Shown piece by piece: positions 32,662 through 41,863 of a stretch of DNA of 43,540 nucleotides. A program made the position numbers and the translations under genes. The notes beneath the pieces were generated by a model. It was not told the DNA's origin. It did no database searches and saw nothing but the letters and a program-made list of their open reading frames with translations. The DNA comes from Goleter apudmare HA4340-LM2 (GTDB taxonomy: Bacteria > Cyanobacteriota > Cyanobacteriia > Cyanobacteriales > Nostocaceae): assembly GCA_019359495.1 (NCBI GenBank), contig JAHHHF010000011.1:1-43540 (forward strand). The letters are read 5' to 3'. Position 1 is the stretch's first letter. The number at the start of each line of letters is the position of its first letter.

Positions 32662-33921
32662 ATGACTAAAATTGCCTATCTTCAATGTCCGACGGGGATT
32701 TCTGGTGATATGTGCTTGGGTGCCTTGGTGAGTCTGGGTGTCCCTGTAGAGTATTTAACTGAAAAGCTCAACGGCTTGGGAATTGCCCAGGAATACCAGT
32801 TAAAGTCAGAACTAGTTCAGCGTCATGGTCAACAGGCTACTAAAGTTCATGTAGAGTTAGCACATGCTGATCATGAACACCACCACGCACACAGTCATCA
32901 TCACGGACGCCACCTACCAGAAATTGAGCGGATGATTTTGCAAGCGGATCTGCCATCAAGGGCCGAAGCTTGGAGTTTGGCTGTATTCAGACAGCTAGCA
33001 TTGGCAGAAGGGGCAGTACATGGCATTGCTCCGGAAAAAGTTCACTTTCATGAAGTGGGTGCCGTGGATGCAATTGTAGATATTGTTGGTACTTGCTTGG
33101 GGTTAGATTGGTTGGCGATCGCTAACGATGCTCAAGGCTGGCCTTTGCTGTACTGTTCAGCGTTTCCCACTGGCGGGGGAACCATCAGGGCTGCACACGG
33201 TGAAATGGCGGTGCCAGTACCGGCTGTATTGAAGCTTTGGGAAATGCGGGGTTGTCCAGTTTATAGCAACGGTATTGAGCGAGAACTGGTAACACCAACA
33301 GGCGCTGCGATCGCCACGACTTTAGCAAGAGAATTTTGTGCGCCACCTCCAATTACCATCAAGCAGGTAGGATTGGGAGCAGGTAGCATAAATTTGCCCC
33401 TCCCCAATATACTACGGCTTTGGTTAGGGGAACGCACAAGTTTTCCGGCAGCTTCTAGCCCGACGCTAGAAACGATATTTGTACTAGAAACTCAAATTGA
33501 TGACTTAAACCCCCAAGCGATCGGTTATGTGTTTGAGGCGTTGCTTGCGGCTGGGGCGCTAGATGTTTTTACTCAGGCGATCGGCATGAAAAAGTCTCGT
33601 CCAGGAATTTTGCTGACTGTCATCTGTCATCCCGATAAATTACCCGAATGTGAAGCGATTTTATTTCGGGAAACAACTACTTTAGGCATTCGGCGAACAA
33701 CTCAACAGCGAGCCGTCTTACAACGGGAAATTCAACAAGTAGAAACAGAATATGGCACAGTGCGGGTTAAAGTCGCATGGCAAGAACAAGAAGTTATTGC
33801 TAATGTGCAACCAGAATATGAAGATTGTGCAGAGTTAGCCAGAAAATACAATATTCCTTGGCGTGAAATCCAGCAATTAGCACTACAGAATTGGTATTTA
33901 GCAAATAAAGATAAAAACTAG
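32662..33921 (+). CDS. larC: Nickel-pincer cofactor biosynthesis protein LarC
   Basis: A 419-residue protein of the LarC family, which inserts nickel into the pincer cofactor of lactate racemase with use of CTP. The start IAYLQCPTGISGDMCLGAL, the HFHEVGAVDAIVDIVG segment and LVTPTGAAIATTLA are typical. A histidine-rich loop at 68-84 (HADHEHHHAHSHHHGRH) suits nickel handling. In Lactiplantibacillus larC is read through a programmed frameshift; here it is one continuous frame. No larA, larB or larE is in the window, so the client enzyme is unknown. Confidence 0.92.
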   Translation: MTKIAYLQCPTGISGDMCLGALVSLGVPVEYLTEKLNGLGIAQEYQLKSELVQRHGQQATKVHVELAHADHEHHHAHSHHHGRHLPEIERMILQADLPSRAEAWSLAVFRQLALAEGAVHGIAPEKVHFHEVGAVDAIVDIVGTCLGLDWLAIANDAQGWPLLYCSAFPTGGGTIRAAHGEMAVPVPAVLKLWEMRGCPVYSNGIERELVTPTGAAIATTLAREFCAPPPITIKQVGLGAGSINLPLPNILRLWLGERTSFPAASSPTLETIFVLETQIDDLNPQAIGYVFEALLAAGALDVFTQAIGMKKSRPGILLTVICHPDKLPECEAILFRETTTLGIRRTTQQRAVLQREIQQVETEYGTVRVKVAWQEQEVIANVQPEYEDCAELARKYNIPWREIQQLALQNWYLANKDKN

Positions 33922-33947
33922 TAGGGGCAAACGGTTGTTTGCCCCTA
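33922..33947. terminator. Hairpin between convergent larC and lipoprotein gene
   Basis: A perfect 11-bp stem (33922-33932 with 33937-33947, TAGGGGCAAAC and complement) with a 4-nt loop begins at the larC stop codon. It has no U-tract but sits between two converging genes, so it could stop both transcripts. It is also a common palindrome type in Nostoc. Confidence 0.45.
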
Positions 33948-33993
33948 TCAAGATATCTTTGTACCCGCCTTTTAAAGACTTAATAACTTGGTG

Positions 33994-34590
33994 TTATTGA
34001 ACTGTTCTCCTCACAGCAGAAGCTGCATCCTCTGCTGAACGTTGAATATTTTTACTAGCATCTTCAGATGCGCGTTGCACATTTCTTGTCAAGTCTTTGG
34101 CAGCATTTTGAGTATTCTCCTGGAGATTTTCTAGCCCTCGTTGAGTTCCTTTGGTAACGCCTTGTCGCACTTCTTCAGCTGAACTGCTGACATCTTCACC
34201 CAAGCGTTTTACTCTTTCCCCTAGGGGTGTACCTCCGCGGTAATTGCGGATATATTGTTCGGTACTGTCAATACCTTTTTCTTCAACGTTTCTTTGAGCA
34301 TTATCTCTAAGCGCTTCTGCTCTAGCCCTGGCTGCTTTTTCAGTTGCTTTCGATCTGGGATCAACGTCACTAAAGTTGTTCATCCCACCTTCATAACGAG
34401 TATTGATATCGTAGCTTTTTGTGGGATCATATCTTTCAACATTAGGTGGTTGAGAAGCAGGTTGAGATGGCTGTGCAGCTACTCCGGGACGATTACAAGC
34501 CTGAGCCAAAAATAAAAACATTCCCGCTAAAAACACAGTGAAAATTTTCAGAGGGCGAACATTCTTAAACCAAGAAATTACTCTTTCCAT
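33994..34590 (-). CDS. Lipoprotein with LEA-like C-terminal repeats (DUF6658-type)
   Basis: A 198-residue lipoprotein: hydrophobic leader ending in a lipobox (FLAQAC, Cys at about 32), then a Pro/Gln-rich spacer and a charged helical region. The end shows 11-residue repeats (NVQRASEDASK, NIQRSAEDAAS, AVRRTVQ) like group 3 LEA proteins, which form amphipathic helices on drying. I believe it belongs to the cyanobacterial DUF6658 group. AGGAG seven bases upstream supports the start. A second, related lipoprotein gene lies just upstream. Confidence 0.8.
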   Translation of the reverse strand: MERVISWFKNVRPLKIFTVFLAGMFLFLAQACNRPGVAAQPSQPASQPPNVERYDPTKSYDINTRYEGGMNNFSDVDPRSKATEKAARARAEALRDNAQRNVEEKGIDSTEQYIRNYRGGTPLGERVKRLGEDVSSSAEEVRQGVTKGTQRGLENLQENTQNAAKDLTRNVQRASEDASKNIQRSAEDAASAVRRTVQ

Positions 34591-34655
34591 ATTGCTACTC
34601 CTGATTTTGTGTAACGAAAGTTTGTGTTTTGATCCCCGGTTGGAAAACCAAAATT

Positions 34656-35222
34656 TTATCTGCCTACTGCGGGATTTTTTTGGAACTCAGGTCTATTACT
34701 TGCTTCATCTGCCTTATCTTTTAAAAAGCCAGAAGCATCCTCTACTGTTTCTTTAACAATTTCCAGGCGTTCTTGAATTCGAGTACCTATATCTGGTGAA
34801 TCTTGAATCAATCCACCAGGCTTTGGCTGTTGGAAGTTTTTTTCAGTAATGATTGGTAATTCTGTCTCTTTGTTAGCTTTACCTGTTGGTGTGTCACTAC
34901 CGGGGTAAAGTATCTCAGATTTTCTATTTGTGGCAATCAATACCTGTGAATTTAGTTGTAAACTGGCTTGATCGCGTTCATTCTTGTTTTTTGTGTTAGT
35001 TATTTTTGGATCTGTTGACTCTCTATAAATGCCATAGTTGTCTCCACCATTTTTGTAAGGATTATTAGCACCACCAGCTTGGACAGCAGGATTTTGTGGA
35101 TTTGCACCTTGAGGGTTTGCCCCGCTACAAGCAGTAGTAAATATCAACAATATCCCAGCTAAGAATAACGTTAGGATAGACCGCAATCGCAATTTCTTTG
35201 AAAAAGATATCAAACTGTTCAC
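34656..35222 (-). CDS. Second lipoprotein of the same type
   Basis: A 188-residue lipoprotein with a leader and lipobox (IFTTAC, Cys at about 32). It shares with its neighbour the leader, an N-terminal spacer with a YDINTRYE/YGIYRE-type motif, and a C-terminal amphipathic helix (RIQERLEIVKETVEDASGFLKDKADEA) of LEA character. The start is GTG with a strong AGGAGG site five bases away. It and the next gene (65 bp apart) are probably an operon from an old duplication. Function unknown; envelope stress protection is a guess. Confidence 0.78.
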   Translation of the reverse strand: MNSLISFSKKLRLRSILTLFLAGILLIFTTACSGANPQGANPQNPAVQAGGANNPYKNGGDNYGIYRESTDPKITNTKNKNERDQASLQLNSQVLIATNRKSEILYPGSDTPTGKANKETELPIITEKNFQQPKPGGLIQDSPDIGTRIQERLEIVKETVEDASGFLKDKADEASNRPEFQKNPAVGR

Positions 35223-35246
35223 TAACTCCTCCTGGTAACTGATAAC

Positions 35247-35288
35247 AAGTAAGTGGCAATTTTTGTTTGCAATTTCACTTACTTTTTT
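35247..35288. terminator. Hairpin with U-tract on the plus strand, upstream of the lipoprotein genes
   Basis: AAGTAAGTG (35247-35255) pairs with CACTTACTT (35276-35284), with an inner GCAA/TTGC, and is followed by TTTTTT on the plus strand. No plus-strand gene precedes it, so it might end an antisense RNA, or form a leader hairpin for the minus-strand lipoprotein operon. The rest of the spacer up to 35605 shows nothing clear. Confidence 0.35.
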
Positions 35289-35605
35289 ATTGAATAACCA
35301 TTATTTAATGTATGAAATGAAAATAAGTTTTTCCTCTAGCTTAGGTCTTATTATTTTTACTGCTCAACACCTGATTTTTATCTAACTCTAGAGAGATACA
35401 ATTAAGCCCTTGATGATGTGAGGAATTTTCGATGGACTATGTAATAACCTGTATTTTTGATCAATACTATCTTAACTGTAGAAATCTGCTTTACTTTTTG
35501 AACTTATTTGCATGGTGCGCGAAACGCAGATTTTGGATATTGGACTGAAATAATATAAAATTTGAGTTGTTTAATTTTAGGATTTATAGCTATTAAAGTA
35601 CTGTA

Positions 35606-36529
35606 ATGTTTAAGCAAATTTTACGCTGGGCAATTTTAGGCGGAACACTGTTTTTTTTGGTTAAAGCCCTAAAGGATCACTGGCTTGAGGTGATGTCTAT
35701 TCAAATTGATGCTATGGGATGGGCAATTCTAGCGATCGCCACAGGTATAACTCTATTAGCACATATTTGGGCTGGCTGGATATGGACTTGGATTCTCCAA
35801 GAATTAAATCAACCTATAGAACCTTTGCAATTCATCCAGGTGTATCTTAAAACCAATATAGCTAAATATTTACCAGGCAATGTTTGGCATTACTATGGGC
35901 GAATTGTGGCAGCAAAAAATGCTAACGTTGCTAGTAATGTAGCCACATTAAGTGTTTTGCTAGAACCGCTACTCATGGCGGCGGCGGCTTTGATAATTAT
36001 TATTTTATTTGGTAGCCAATTTGCTAGCAATAATACAAATATTGTATTGCTAATATGCCAATTTTTGATTTTAGCTGTCGTCCTTTGTGGCGTTCATCCC
36101 CGGTTTTTAAATCCAGTTCTGCGCTGTTTACATAATTGGAAAGCCAAAAAGTCAAATCAGAATGTCAAGCCAACCATCAGTTTAACTATTGAACGTTATC
36201 CCCTACGCCCTTTGTTAGGGGAATTGGGCTTTTTAGGACTGCGTAGCATCGGGTTTATATTAACTCTTTTTGCCCTAGTTCCCTTACAGTTGGGTCAAAT
36301 TCCTTTGTTGTTGGGTGCTTTTAGTTTCGCCTGGTTGTTGGGATTGGTGGTTCCAGGTGCGCCTGGTGGCTTGGGTGTCTTTGAAGCAACGGCGATCGCT
36401 CTTTTGCAGCACCGCCTTCCTGTTGCTGTCGTCATTAGTGCGATCGCTCTTTATCGTCTCATCAGTATTGTCGCTGAAACTGTCGCTGCGGCCTCAGCTT
36501 GGCTTGATGAACGCTTAACTAAGTCTTAA
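35606..36529 (+). CDS. LPG synthase transmembrane-domain (UPF0104) family protein
   Basis: A 307-residue integral membrane protein with about eight helices. It shows the UPF0104 pattern: TNIAKYLPGNVWHYYGR near 90, and GLVVPGAPGGLGVFEATAIALLQ near 248-270, which is the most conserved part of the lysylphosphatidylglycerol synthase flippase domain. It has no C-terminal aminoacyl-transfer domain, so it cannot be a full MprF. Such proteins may move lipids or glycolipids. The start has no Shine-Dalgarno. It stands alone. Confidence 0.85.
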   Translation: MFKQILRWAILGGTLFFLVKALKDHWLEVMSIQIDAMGWAILAIATGITLLAHIWAGWIWTWILQELNQPIEPLQFIQVYLKTNIAKYLPGNVWHYYGRIVAAKNANVASNVATLSVLLEPLLMAAAALIIIILFGSQFASNNTNIVLLICQFLILAVVLCGVHPRFLNPVLRCLHNWKAKKSNQNVKPTISLTIERYPLRPLLGELGFLGLRSIGFILTLFALVPLQLGQIPLLLGAFSFAWLLGLVVPGAPGGLGVFEATAIALLQHRLPVAVVISAIALYRLISIVAETVAAASAWLDERLTKS

Positions 36530-36579
36530 TTTTGAATTGTTCTGTTTGACGAAAGAGAACAATTAACTAAAGGTAACAA

Positions 36580-37914
36580 TCAGCGATATGAATTTGCTTT
36601 TAATTGTGAAAATATTCGGTAAGCATCTAGATTTAACTGAGAAGGACGTGATGGCTTGTCTTCTCGCATTTTAATTAGGTTGTATTCTACATTTTCCGCA
36701 TAAATTGCAAATGTGATATTAAAAATTTCTAAAAAATTAATAAACCACTTGCATTCATCTTCTGGATATTTTTCGTAGTAATTAATCAAGTGAGCAATAC
36801 GTACTTCTAAATGACTACGAGCATTTTTACAAGCCAGGATAATCTTCAGCAATACAATTACCAAGTTCAAGGGATTACCTTGAGAAAGCAGTAAAATAAA
36901 TAATGGTGAAGGTTCTTGTCCATTTTCTGTTGTCAGACCATCAATTAGTCGATTACAAATTCTTAGAAGTAAATTATTATTGATAATTTCTTCGTTATAC
37001 TCTGTCCTCCAAGAGGATAGCTTATCTGCTAATTGCTGCTTTACCGTAGCAATTAATTCTTGCTTCTCTGCCGTGTAAAATAGATATTTTAGGATACTTT
37101 CCTTGAATGTTTGTAAATTTTGCTGCTTAGTTTGTTTGATAAAGATATTGGCAATATTTTCGTAACTAAATACACCTTTTTTTACGACAATCATCTTAAT
37201 TAAACGCAAAACCTCATCTCCCAGAATACTGGGATTCTTGTAGCGTGTTGAATGAGAAGCAGCCGACTGAGAACGAGCAATATACATTGCTAGTTCAAAC
37301 TTAAACTTGTTTTTCATTTGCTTAGAAAGCTTTTTGGCTGCTTCTTGTTGCTCTTTCGGTCGATTGGCGTCAAAAGATTGGGCAACTAATAAATAAGAGG
37401 TATAGCGATTAACCCAGTGACCGTTACTTGGTTGATTGTATGCTGGCTTTTCATACTTATAGTTAAATGACTTTAATTCTTCATAATCATTACTATTAAC
37501 AAAATTTTCCAGCCATATCTTGTAAAGGTTAAGTTTTGGATTGGTTCTATTTCCCCAAAACTGATAACTAGCAAGTAGTTTAAGTAATTCTTGGATATGT
37601 TTATAGTTTCTTTTGGATTCCCAATTGTTAATTATGATGTAGCAGCACCGCTTGACTGTATGCTTAAACTCTTGTTCATTATTAACAATAGAGATGCCGT
37701 AGTTTCCTGCTACTTGATCCTCATTATTTAAATCAATAAAATTTATCAGTAATCGTTTAAATTCCTGTAAAACTTCTTCTGGTGGCGATGTTTGGACGAT
37801 TTCCACCAGTAAGCTATAGAGTTGTTCTTGTGCAATTTGTAGGCTAGTTTGTTGGGAGTTGCACGTAACAATATCCTGGTGTCCCTGATTAATTTGTAAA
37901 CTATTAGTGGTCAT
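36580..37914 (-). CDS. Cyanobacterial protein of unknown function, all-helical
   Basis: A 444-residue soluble protein. I recall similar proteins in many cyanobacteria but no function. Conserved-looking segments are NNEQEFKHTVKRCCYIIINNWE, WVNRYTSYLLVAQSFD, FKFELAMYIARSQSA and LGDEVLRLIKMIVVKKGVFSYENIANIFIKQT; the rest is rich in helix, Lys, Asn and Ile. It has no signal peptide, membrane segment or catalytic motif. The ATG at 37914 is preferred to a TTG at 37932; no Shine-Dalgarno is visible. It is convergent with the UPF0104 gene, 50 bp away. Confidence 0.8.
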   Translation of the reverse strand: MTTNSLQINQGHQDIVTCNSQQTSLQIAQEQLYSLLVEIVQTSPPEEVLQEFKRLLINFIDLNNEDQVAGNYGISIVNNEQEFKHTVKRCCYIIINNWESKRNYKHIQELLKLLASYQFWGNRTNPKLNLYKIWLENFVNSNDYEELKSFNYKYEKPAYNQPSNGHWVNRYTSYLLVAQSFDANRPKEQQEAAKKLSKQMKNKFKFELAMYIARSQSAASHSTRYKNPSILGDEVLRLIKMIVVKKGVFSYENIANIFIKQTKQQNLQTFKESILKYLFYTAEKQELIATVKQQLADKLSSWRTEYNEEIINNNLLLRICNRLIDGLTTENGQEPSPLFILLLSQGNPLNLVIVLLKIILACKNARSHLEVRIAHLINYYEKYPEDECKWFINFLEIFNITFAIYAENVEYNLIKMREDKPSRPSQLNLDAYRIFSQLKANSYR

Positions 37915-38351
37915 GTTAGTTTTCAAGACCAAAGATTTTCCTGGTTTTATTGTTACAGCTTAACCTTGACCAACAGAAGTATCAATTGCATTGTTCAAAG
38001 ATTAAGTAATTTTTTGACAGAGATTTAGTGAATTTACCAAAGCAACATCAATTACTCATTTAAGCTTCTTAAAAACTTAAAATATCTTACTTAATTCTCA
38101 AATAGAAGTGCATAAATTAATACACGTAAGTGTTGACATGGACAAAAAATTGGGCACACATAATACTTAGTTAAGCTCGGTTGATTAACAATATGAGAAT
38201 CCGAGACAGATAAAGGATGTTGAGTAATTTCTGCTTTACTCAGCGCTCAGTAATGAGTGGGTAAACAAGTTTTTGTGCAGCTAAACTAAAAAACACCAAC
38301 TACTTTAACTAGTGAGTTGGTGTTTAGAGGTATTCGATTTTATGTTTCTAG
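37915..38351. other. Spacer between the orphan gene and tRNA-Leu
   Basis: The only clear feature is the tRNA terminator at 38284-38325. The rest is A/T-rich and must hold the promoter of the 444-residue gene, which I could not place. Confidence 0.4.
38284..38325 (-). terminator. Rho-independent terminator of tRNA-Leu
   Basis: A perfect 11-bp stem (38291-38301 with 38315-38325, AAACACCAACT and complement) with a 13-nt loop is followed on the minus strand by TTTAGTTT. It starts 27 bp after the tRNA 3' end and is in the right orientation. Confidence 0.7.
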
Positions 38352-38705
38352 TGGGGGTGGAGGGACTTGAACCCTCACGACCGTTTAAGGTCAACGGATT
38401 TTCATTCTTCCGTAGCTTTCACTACTGCCTAGTAGCTTTAGCTACTTTAGGCTTTAAGAATTGGACTCTCCCTTTACCCTCGACTTAACGTTAGGGTAGC
38501 TCCCGTCGGGTCTCTGCACCTTCCCGCAATTTGCACTTTGGATTGTCAACCAACACCAAACTTTTAAATTTCGGGCTTGGCTCAGGATTGCCATGTCTGT
38601 TACCAGATTTAGGTTTCCCTGAGTTTGAGAGCTTCCACTTGAAAGATTTCTCTATCAAGGCTCAGTTATCTAAGTCCGTAGCGTCTGCCATTCCGCCACA
38701 CCCCC
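38352..38705 (-). tRNA. trnL-UAA: tRNA-Leu(UAA) interrupted by a group I intron
   Basis: Exons 38705-38672 (34 nt) and 38402-38352 (51 nt) join to an 85-nt leucine tRNA. The acceptor GGGGGTG/CACCCCC, D-arm, anticodon stem ACGGA/TCCGT, long variable arm (GACC/GGTC) and T-arm GAGGGTTCAAGTCCCTC are all there; CCA is not encoded. The intron splits the anticodon after U34, as in other cyanobacteria and plastids. Reading of UUA codons depends on its self-splicing. Confidence 0.95.
38403..38671 (-). other. Self-splicing group I intron in tRNA-Leu(UAA)
   Basis: A 269-nt intron ending in G (the omega-G) before the second exon. Core elements are recognisable: the P-Q region with CTCAGGGAAACCTAAATCTG, the R-S region around GGTGCAGAGACCCGACGGGAG, and CTAACGT. 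It has no open frame for a homing nuclease, so it should be spliced by RNA alone. It matches the well-known intron shared by cyanobacteria and chloroplasts. Confidence 0.9.
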
Positions 38706-39500
38706 TAAAGTTTTTAGGAGCCACTTATTTTTTGGAGGGGGCAAATCCTCCTCATCTATTCCACCATCAATTGCGTCTTTTGTAAAACTAGATTTAAAAA
38801 AGTTTTTCCATAAGTAGCAATTTAACTTATCTGGAAGTCACACAAAGCTTTTGCTGAGTATACAACAACTGTTTTATGAATGTTTTCCAGAGTCGGAACT
38901 GATTTTTTTTCGCCACTAGCATGGGTGAACCCAAAAATTTTAGGCGAAAACATTTGTTTTTTAAGGGCTTATCAAGTATAGCATAAGTAATTGGATTATG
39001 CAGCCTCTTCTGCACTATTTGGGCATTTTTGGTAATCAAATGCTTGTATAAAGCTGATTTGAGAAATTTATCAAACAGAATTCAGGAGCCAGAATTCAGA
39101 ATTGAATTGGAGTGTGACTGGTGAAGTAGCGCGGTGTTGGGGGTTTCCCTCATGAGCGACTGCCGTTAGCGCAGCGTTAGTGAGGAACGAGCGTCACCCG
39201 TAGGTCTCCTGAATTAAGAGGGTTTAAGACCTAGCGGTCTACAATGAGTGGCGGGTCTGAATCCCCCACTCATTGATTCTGACCGGAGGCGAAGCGTCTC
39301 CGGCTCCGCTCGTGGATTCTGACGGATGTATTCTTCTTCAAACCCCTATCTTTTTGCCAAAACTGCATGGTTATGCATAACGAATGGCTGGGCTTGGCAT
39401 TTAAAAGCGCGATCGCAATGGTACTTTTCTGAGTCTGGGTATTCAGCCTATGATGAGAGATGGACGCACCGATTGGACTTGTCTACTTAGAGAAAGAATT
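38706..39500. other. 795-bp spacer rich in dispersed repeats
   Basis: This spacer contains the tRNA-Leu promoter side on the left and, from about 39130 to 39330, a patch of GC-rich repeats: GTTAGCGCAGCGTTAG, an AATGAGTGG...CCACTCATT hairpin near 39244-39275, and GGAGGCGAAGCGTCTCC near 39285-39301, with GATTCTGAC repeated directly on both sides of the last one. Open frames here look accidental. Confidence 0.5.
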
Positions 39501-39713
39501 ATGATTGTAGCCCTGCTGTATCTGATTTTGGCTGGAGCTTATCTGTTAGTCATTCCAGTGGCTGTTCTACTGTACTTGAAGCAACGCTGGTATGTGGCTA
39601 GCTCTGTGGAGCGCACCTTGATGTATTTTCTGGTGTTCTTCTTCTTTCCGGGGTTGTTGGTGCTATCGCCATTTGTAAATTTACGACCCCAACCACGCAA
39701 AATTGAAGTTTAA
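39501..39713 (+). CDS. ndhL: NAD(P)H-quinone oxidoreductase subunit L
   Basis: A 70-residue two-helix membrane subunit of the cyanobacterial NDH-1 complex, which works in respiration, cyclic electron flow and CO2 uptake. The sequence [19 protein letters not shown]...[26 protein letters not shown] is that of NdhL, and the length equals the known one. An open frame from 39450 adds 17 unlikely residues, so the ATG at 39501 was taken. The order ndhL, DUF3007 gene, trpA is one I know from other cyanobacteria. Confidence 0.95.
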   Translation: MIVALLYLILAGAYLLVIPVAVLLYLKQRWYVASSVERTLMYFLVFFFFPGLLVLSPFVNLRPQPRKIEV

Positions 39714-39738
39714 CGAGATTGGTAGGTCATAATTACTC

Positions 39739-40050
39739 ATGCGACGCATTGACGCTATCGGAATTGGCTTTGGTGTTTTTGTTGCTGGCGGTCTGGCATA
39801 TGCAGGATTGCAACTGGTTGGTTTAGATAGCGAGAAAGCTGGTGTTTGGAGCCAGGTTTTGCTAGTCAGTGGGTTAATTGGCTGGTTAGCCACGTATATC
39901 GTCCGTGCGGTGGGGCAAAAAATGACCTACCATGAACAGCGCGAGCAGTATGAACAAGCCTTTTTTGAAAAACGGCTAGCAGAACTCACTCCTGAAGAAC
40001 TAGCAAAAATTCAAGCTGAAATCGAACAAGAAAAGCAAACTCAGCTGTAA
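39739..40050 (+). CDS. DUF3007 family membrane protein
   Basis: A 103-residue protein with two membrane helices (about 5-25 and 38-58) and a charged helical tail rich in Glu and Gln (TPEELAKIQAEIEQEKQTQL). It matches DUF3007, a family found in cyanobacteria and plants. It lies 25 bp after ndhL and is probably co-transcribed with it. A role with NDH-1 or thylakoids is plausible from context only. Confidence 0.88.
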   Translation: MRRIDAIGIGFGVFVAGGLAYAGLQLVGLDSEKAGVWSQVLLVSGLIGWLATYIVRAVGQKMTYHEQREQYEQAFFEKRLAELTPEELAKIQAEIEQEKQTQL

Positions 40051-40064
40051 GATTGTTGTTTGTC

Positions 40065-40096
40065 GTCATTTGTCGTTGGTTTTGACGACAAATGAC
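40065..40096. repeat. Perfect 12-bp inverted repeat between DUF3007 gene and trpA
   Basis: GTCATTTGTCGT (40065-40076) is repeated inverted at 40085-40096 around an 8-nt loop. No U-tract follows. GTCATTTGT phrases recur in other spacers of the window (for example near 23571), so this is a dispersed repeat. Confidence 0.55.
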
Positions 40097-40161
40097 CAAG
40101 CACAAAGTTCTCCGAGAAGAGCTTTGTCAGAGATGACAGTTGAACAATGACTAAGTAGCTA

Positions 40162-40986
40162 ATGACTGCTATTGCCGATCGCTTTGAAATCTTGAGACGG
40201 AATCAAGAGTGTGCTCTGATTCCATTTATTACTGCTGGTGATCCAGATTTAGCAACTACAGCCGCCGCTTTGCAAACTCTGGATCGCAGTGGAGCAGACA
40301 TTATTGAGTTGGGTGTTCCTTACTCTGACCCCTTGGCTGATGGGCCAGTGATTCAAGCTGCTGCTACCCGCGCCCTCCAACGGGGAACAACATTGGATCA
40401 AGTTCTGGAAATGCTGCAAGCAACTACTCCCAAGTTGCGATCGCCTATTGTTCTGTTTACTTACTACAATCCGATTTTGCACCGAGGGATTGATAAATTT
40501 CTCCAGCAAATTAAGACTGCGGGAGTAGCAGGTTTAGTAGTACCTGATTTACCCTTGGAGGAAGCTGGGGGGTTACTCCAACCTGCCAGCGAGTTGGGAA
40601 TTGATCTAACCTTGCTAGTAGCGCCTACTAGTTCTGCTGAACGGATAGCAGCGATCGCCCAATCCTCCCAAGGGTTTATCTATTTGGTCAGTGTCACAGG
40701 TGTTACAGGAATGCGATCGCAAATCGAAACCCGCGTATCAGATTTACTTAAGCAAATTCGTGGTGTTACGGATAAACCGATTGGTGTGGGCTTTGGCATT
40801 TCCCAATTTTCACAAGCCTCTCAGGTGAAAGATTGGGGCACAGATGCCGTGATTGTAGGTAGCGCTTTTGTAAAACGTTTGGCAGAAGCTACACCAGAGC
40901 AGGGATTAATAGCGATCGCGGAATTTTGCCAAGGTCTCAAAGCAGCCATCAACCCAGGCGATCGCAGCATAAATACTCACTCTTAA
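40162..40986 (+). CDS. trpA: Tryptophan synthase alpha subunit
   Basis: A 274-residue TIM-barrel enzyme that cleaves indole-3-glycerol phosphate to indole and glyceraldehyde 3-phosphate and passes indole to TrpB. Catalytic E49 ([11 protein letters not shown]) and D60 (LADGPVIQ) fall at the same numbers as in E. coli. The phosphate-binding GVGFGIS and [10 protein letters not shown] segments are intact. The trpB gene is not nearby, as is usual in cyanobacteria. Confidence 0.96.
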   Translation: MTAIADRFEILRRNQECALIPFITAGDPDLATTAAALQTLDRSGADIIELGVPYSDPLADGPVIQAAATRALQRGTTLDQVLEMLQATTPKLRSPIVLFTYYNPILHRGIDKFLQQIKTAGVAGLVVPDLPLEEAGGLLQPASELGIDLTLLVAPTSSAERIAAIAQSSQGFIYLVSVTGVTGMRSQIETRVSDLLKQIRGVTDKPIGVGFGISQFSQASQVKDWGTDAVIVGSAFVKRLAEATPEQGLIAIAEFCQGLKAAINPGDRSINTHS

Positions 40987-41224
40987 TGTAGGTAGCCAGT
41001 TAAAAAATTATAACAGCATAGTTTTTTACCCGTATTTGGTAGACAATTTAACAGATATGGTTTTGAATATTAACAGCACATGTCAAGCTGTAAAAAAAAC
41101 TAGCTGGCACAGTCGCTTATAGTTTGAGTATTATGTGAAGTTAAGTAGGCGATTAAGTATATGAGTGTGAGAGTGAGTCAGTTACAAATGTTGATAGTTC
41201 CGTCGCAATTGAGGGGCATAGGCG

Positions 41225-41863
41225 ATGAGTGAAAGTATGGCGTTTATCGGCGGAGTCGCCGTAGCTGGGCTAGCGGCTCTCCTATTGCTCAAGGGGACAA
41301 GCAGTCCTCTACAACCTAACTTCGCTATGGCTCCGCAAATGCCCACTACAGTAGTGCAACCGCAGTACATTCCGCCACAGCATCCGTATCCGTACAGCCA
41401 GCCTTTGTATCCTAACGTACCACCTACCGCTCCTAATGCTGACCAGCGAGTTGAACTGGAATCTCTGAAGGCACAGATGGAGCGATTAAAGAGCGACAAC
41501 GAACAGGTAAGATTACAAAATCAACAACTCCAGTTTCAATTACAAACTTATAACAACCAGCAACAGCAACAGCAATTTGCAGCCCAAAGCTACCAAAAAG
41601 CCCCCTTACAGCCTCAAACTCCCTGGTGGTCTTCACCCATGCTTTGGGCCGTAGGAGGTATGACTTTAACCATTGGTGGTGGAGTTGTGGTAGCTGGTGT
41701 ACTAGCTTTATTCTCACCACGGCAACGTACTCGTACCGTACAGGTGATTAACCCCTATCAAGGCCCCACACCACCATTGGTTCCTGTCCGTCGCACCGAG
41801 TTTTTGCCCCCACGGGTAGAAACGAGACGTATGGAAACCCATCAATATGATGAAATGTCATGA
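41225..41863 (+). CDS. Two-TM protein with coiled coil, function unknown
   Basis: A 212-residue protein. An N-terminal helix (MAFIGGVAVAGLAALLLLKG) is followed by a Pro/Tyr/Gln-rich stretch, a coiled coil (VELESLKAQMERLKSDNEQVRLQNQQLQFQLQ), a poly-Gln run, a second membrane helix (SSPMLWAVGGMTLTIGGGVVVAGVLALF) and a basic, Pro-rich tail. GAGGGG lies upstream of the ATG. I do not recognise the family; the form suggests a membrane scaffold. The 1.4 kb after it is non-coding. Confidence 0.75.
   Translation: MSESMAFIGGVAVAGLAALLLLKGTSSPLQPNFAMAPQMPTTVVQPQYIPPQHPYPYSQPLYPNVPPTAPNADQRVELESLKAQMERLKSDNEQVRLQNQQLQFQLQTYNNQQQQQQFAAQSYQKAPLQPQTPWWSSPMLWAVGGMTLTIGGGVVVAGVLALFSPRQRTRTVQVINPYQGPTPPLVPVRRTEFLPPRVETRRMETHQYDEMS

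Noticed and set aside
38531-38785. Plus-strand open frame of 84 codons
   Set aside because: It is antisense to the group I intron and first exon of tRNA-Leu; the RNA explains the sequence.
38827-39039. Minus-strand open frame of 70 codons upstream of tRNA-Leu
   Set aside because: No motif, odd composition and no Shine-Dalgarno; probably chance in A/T-rich DNA.
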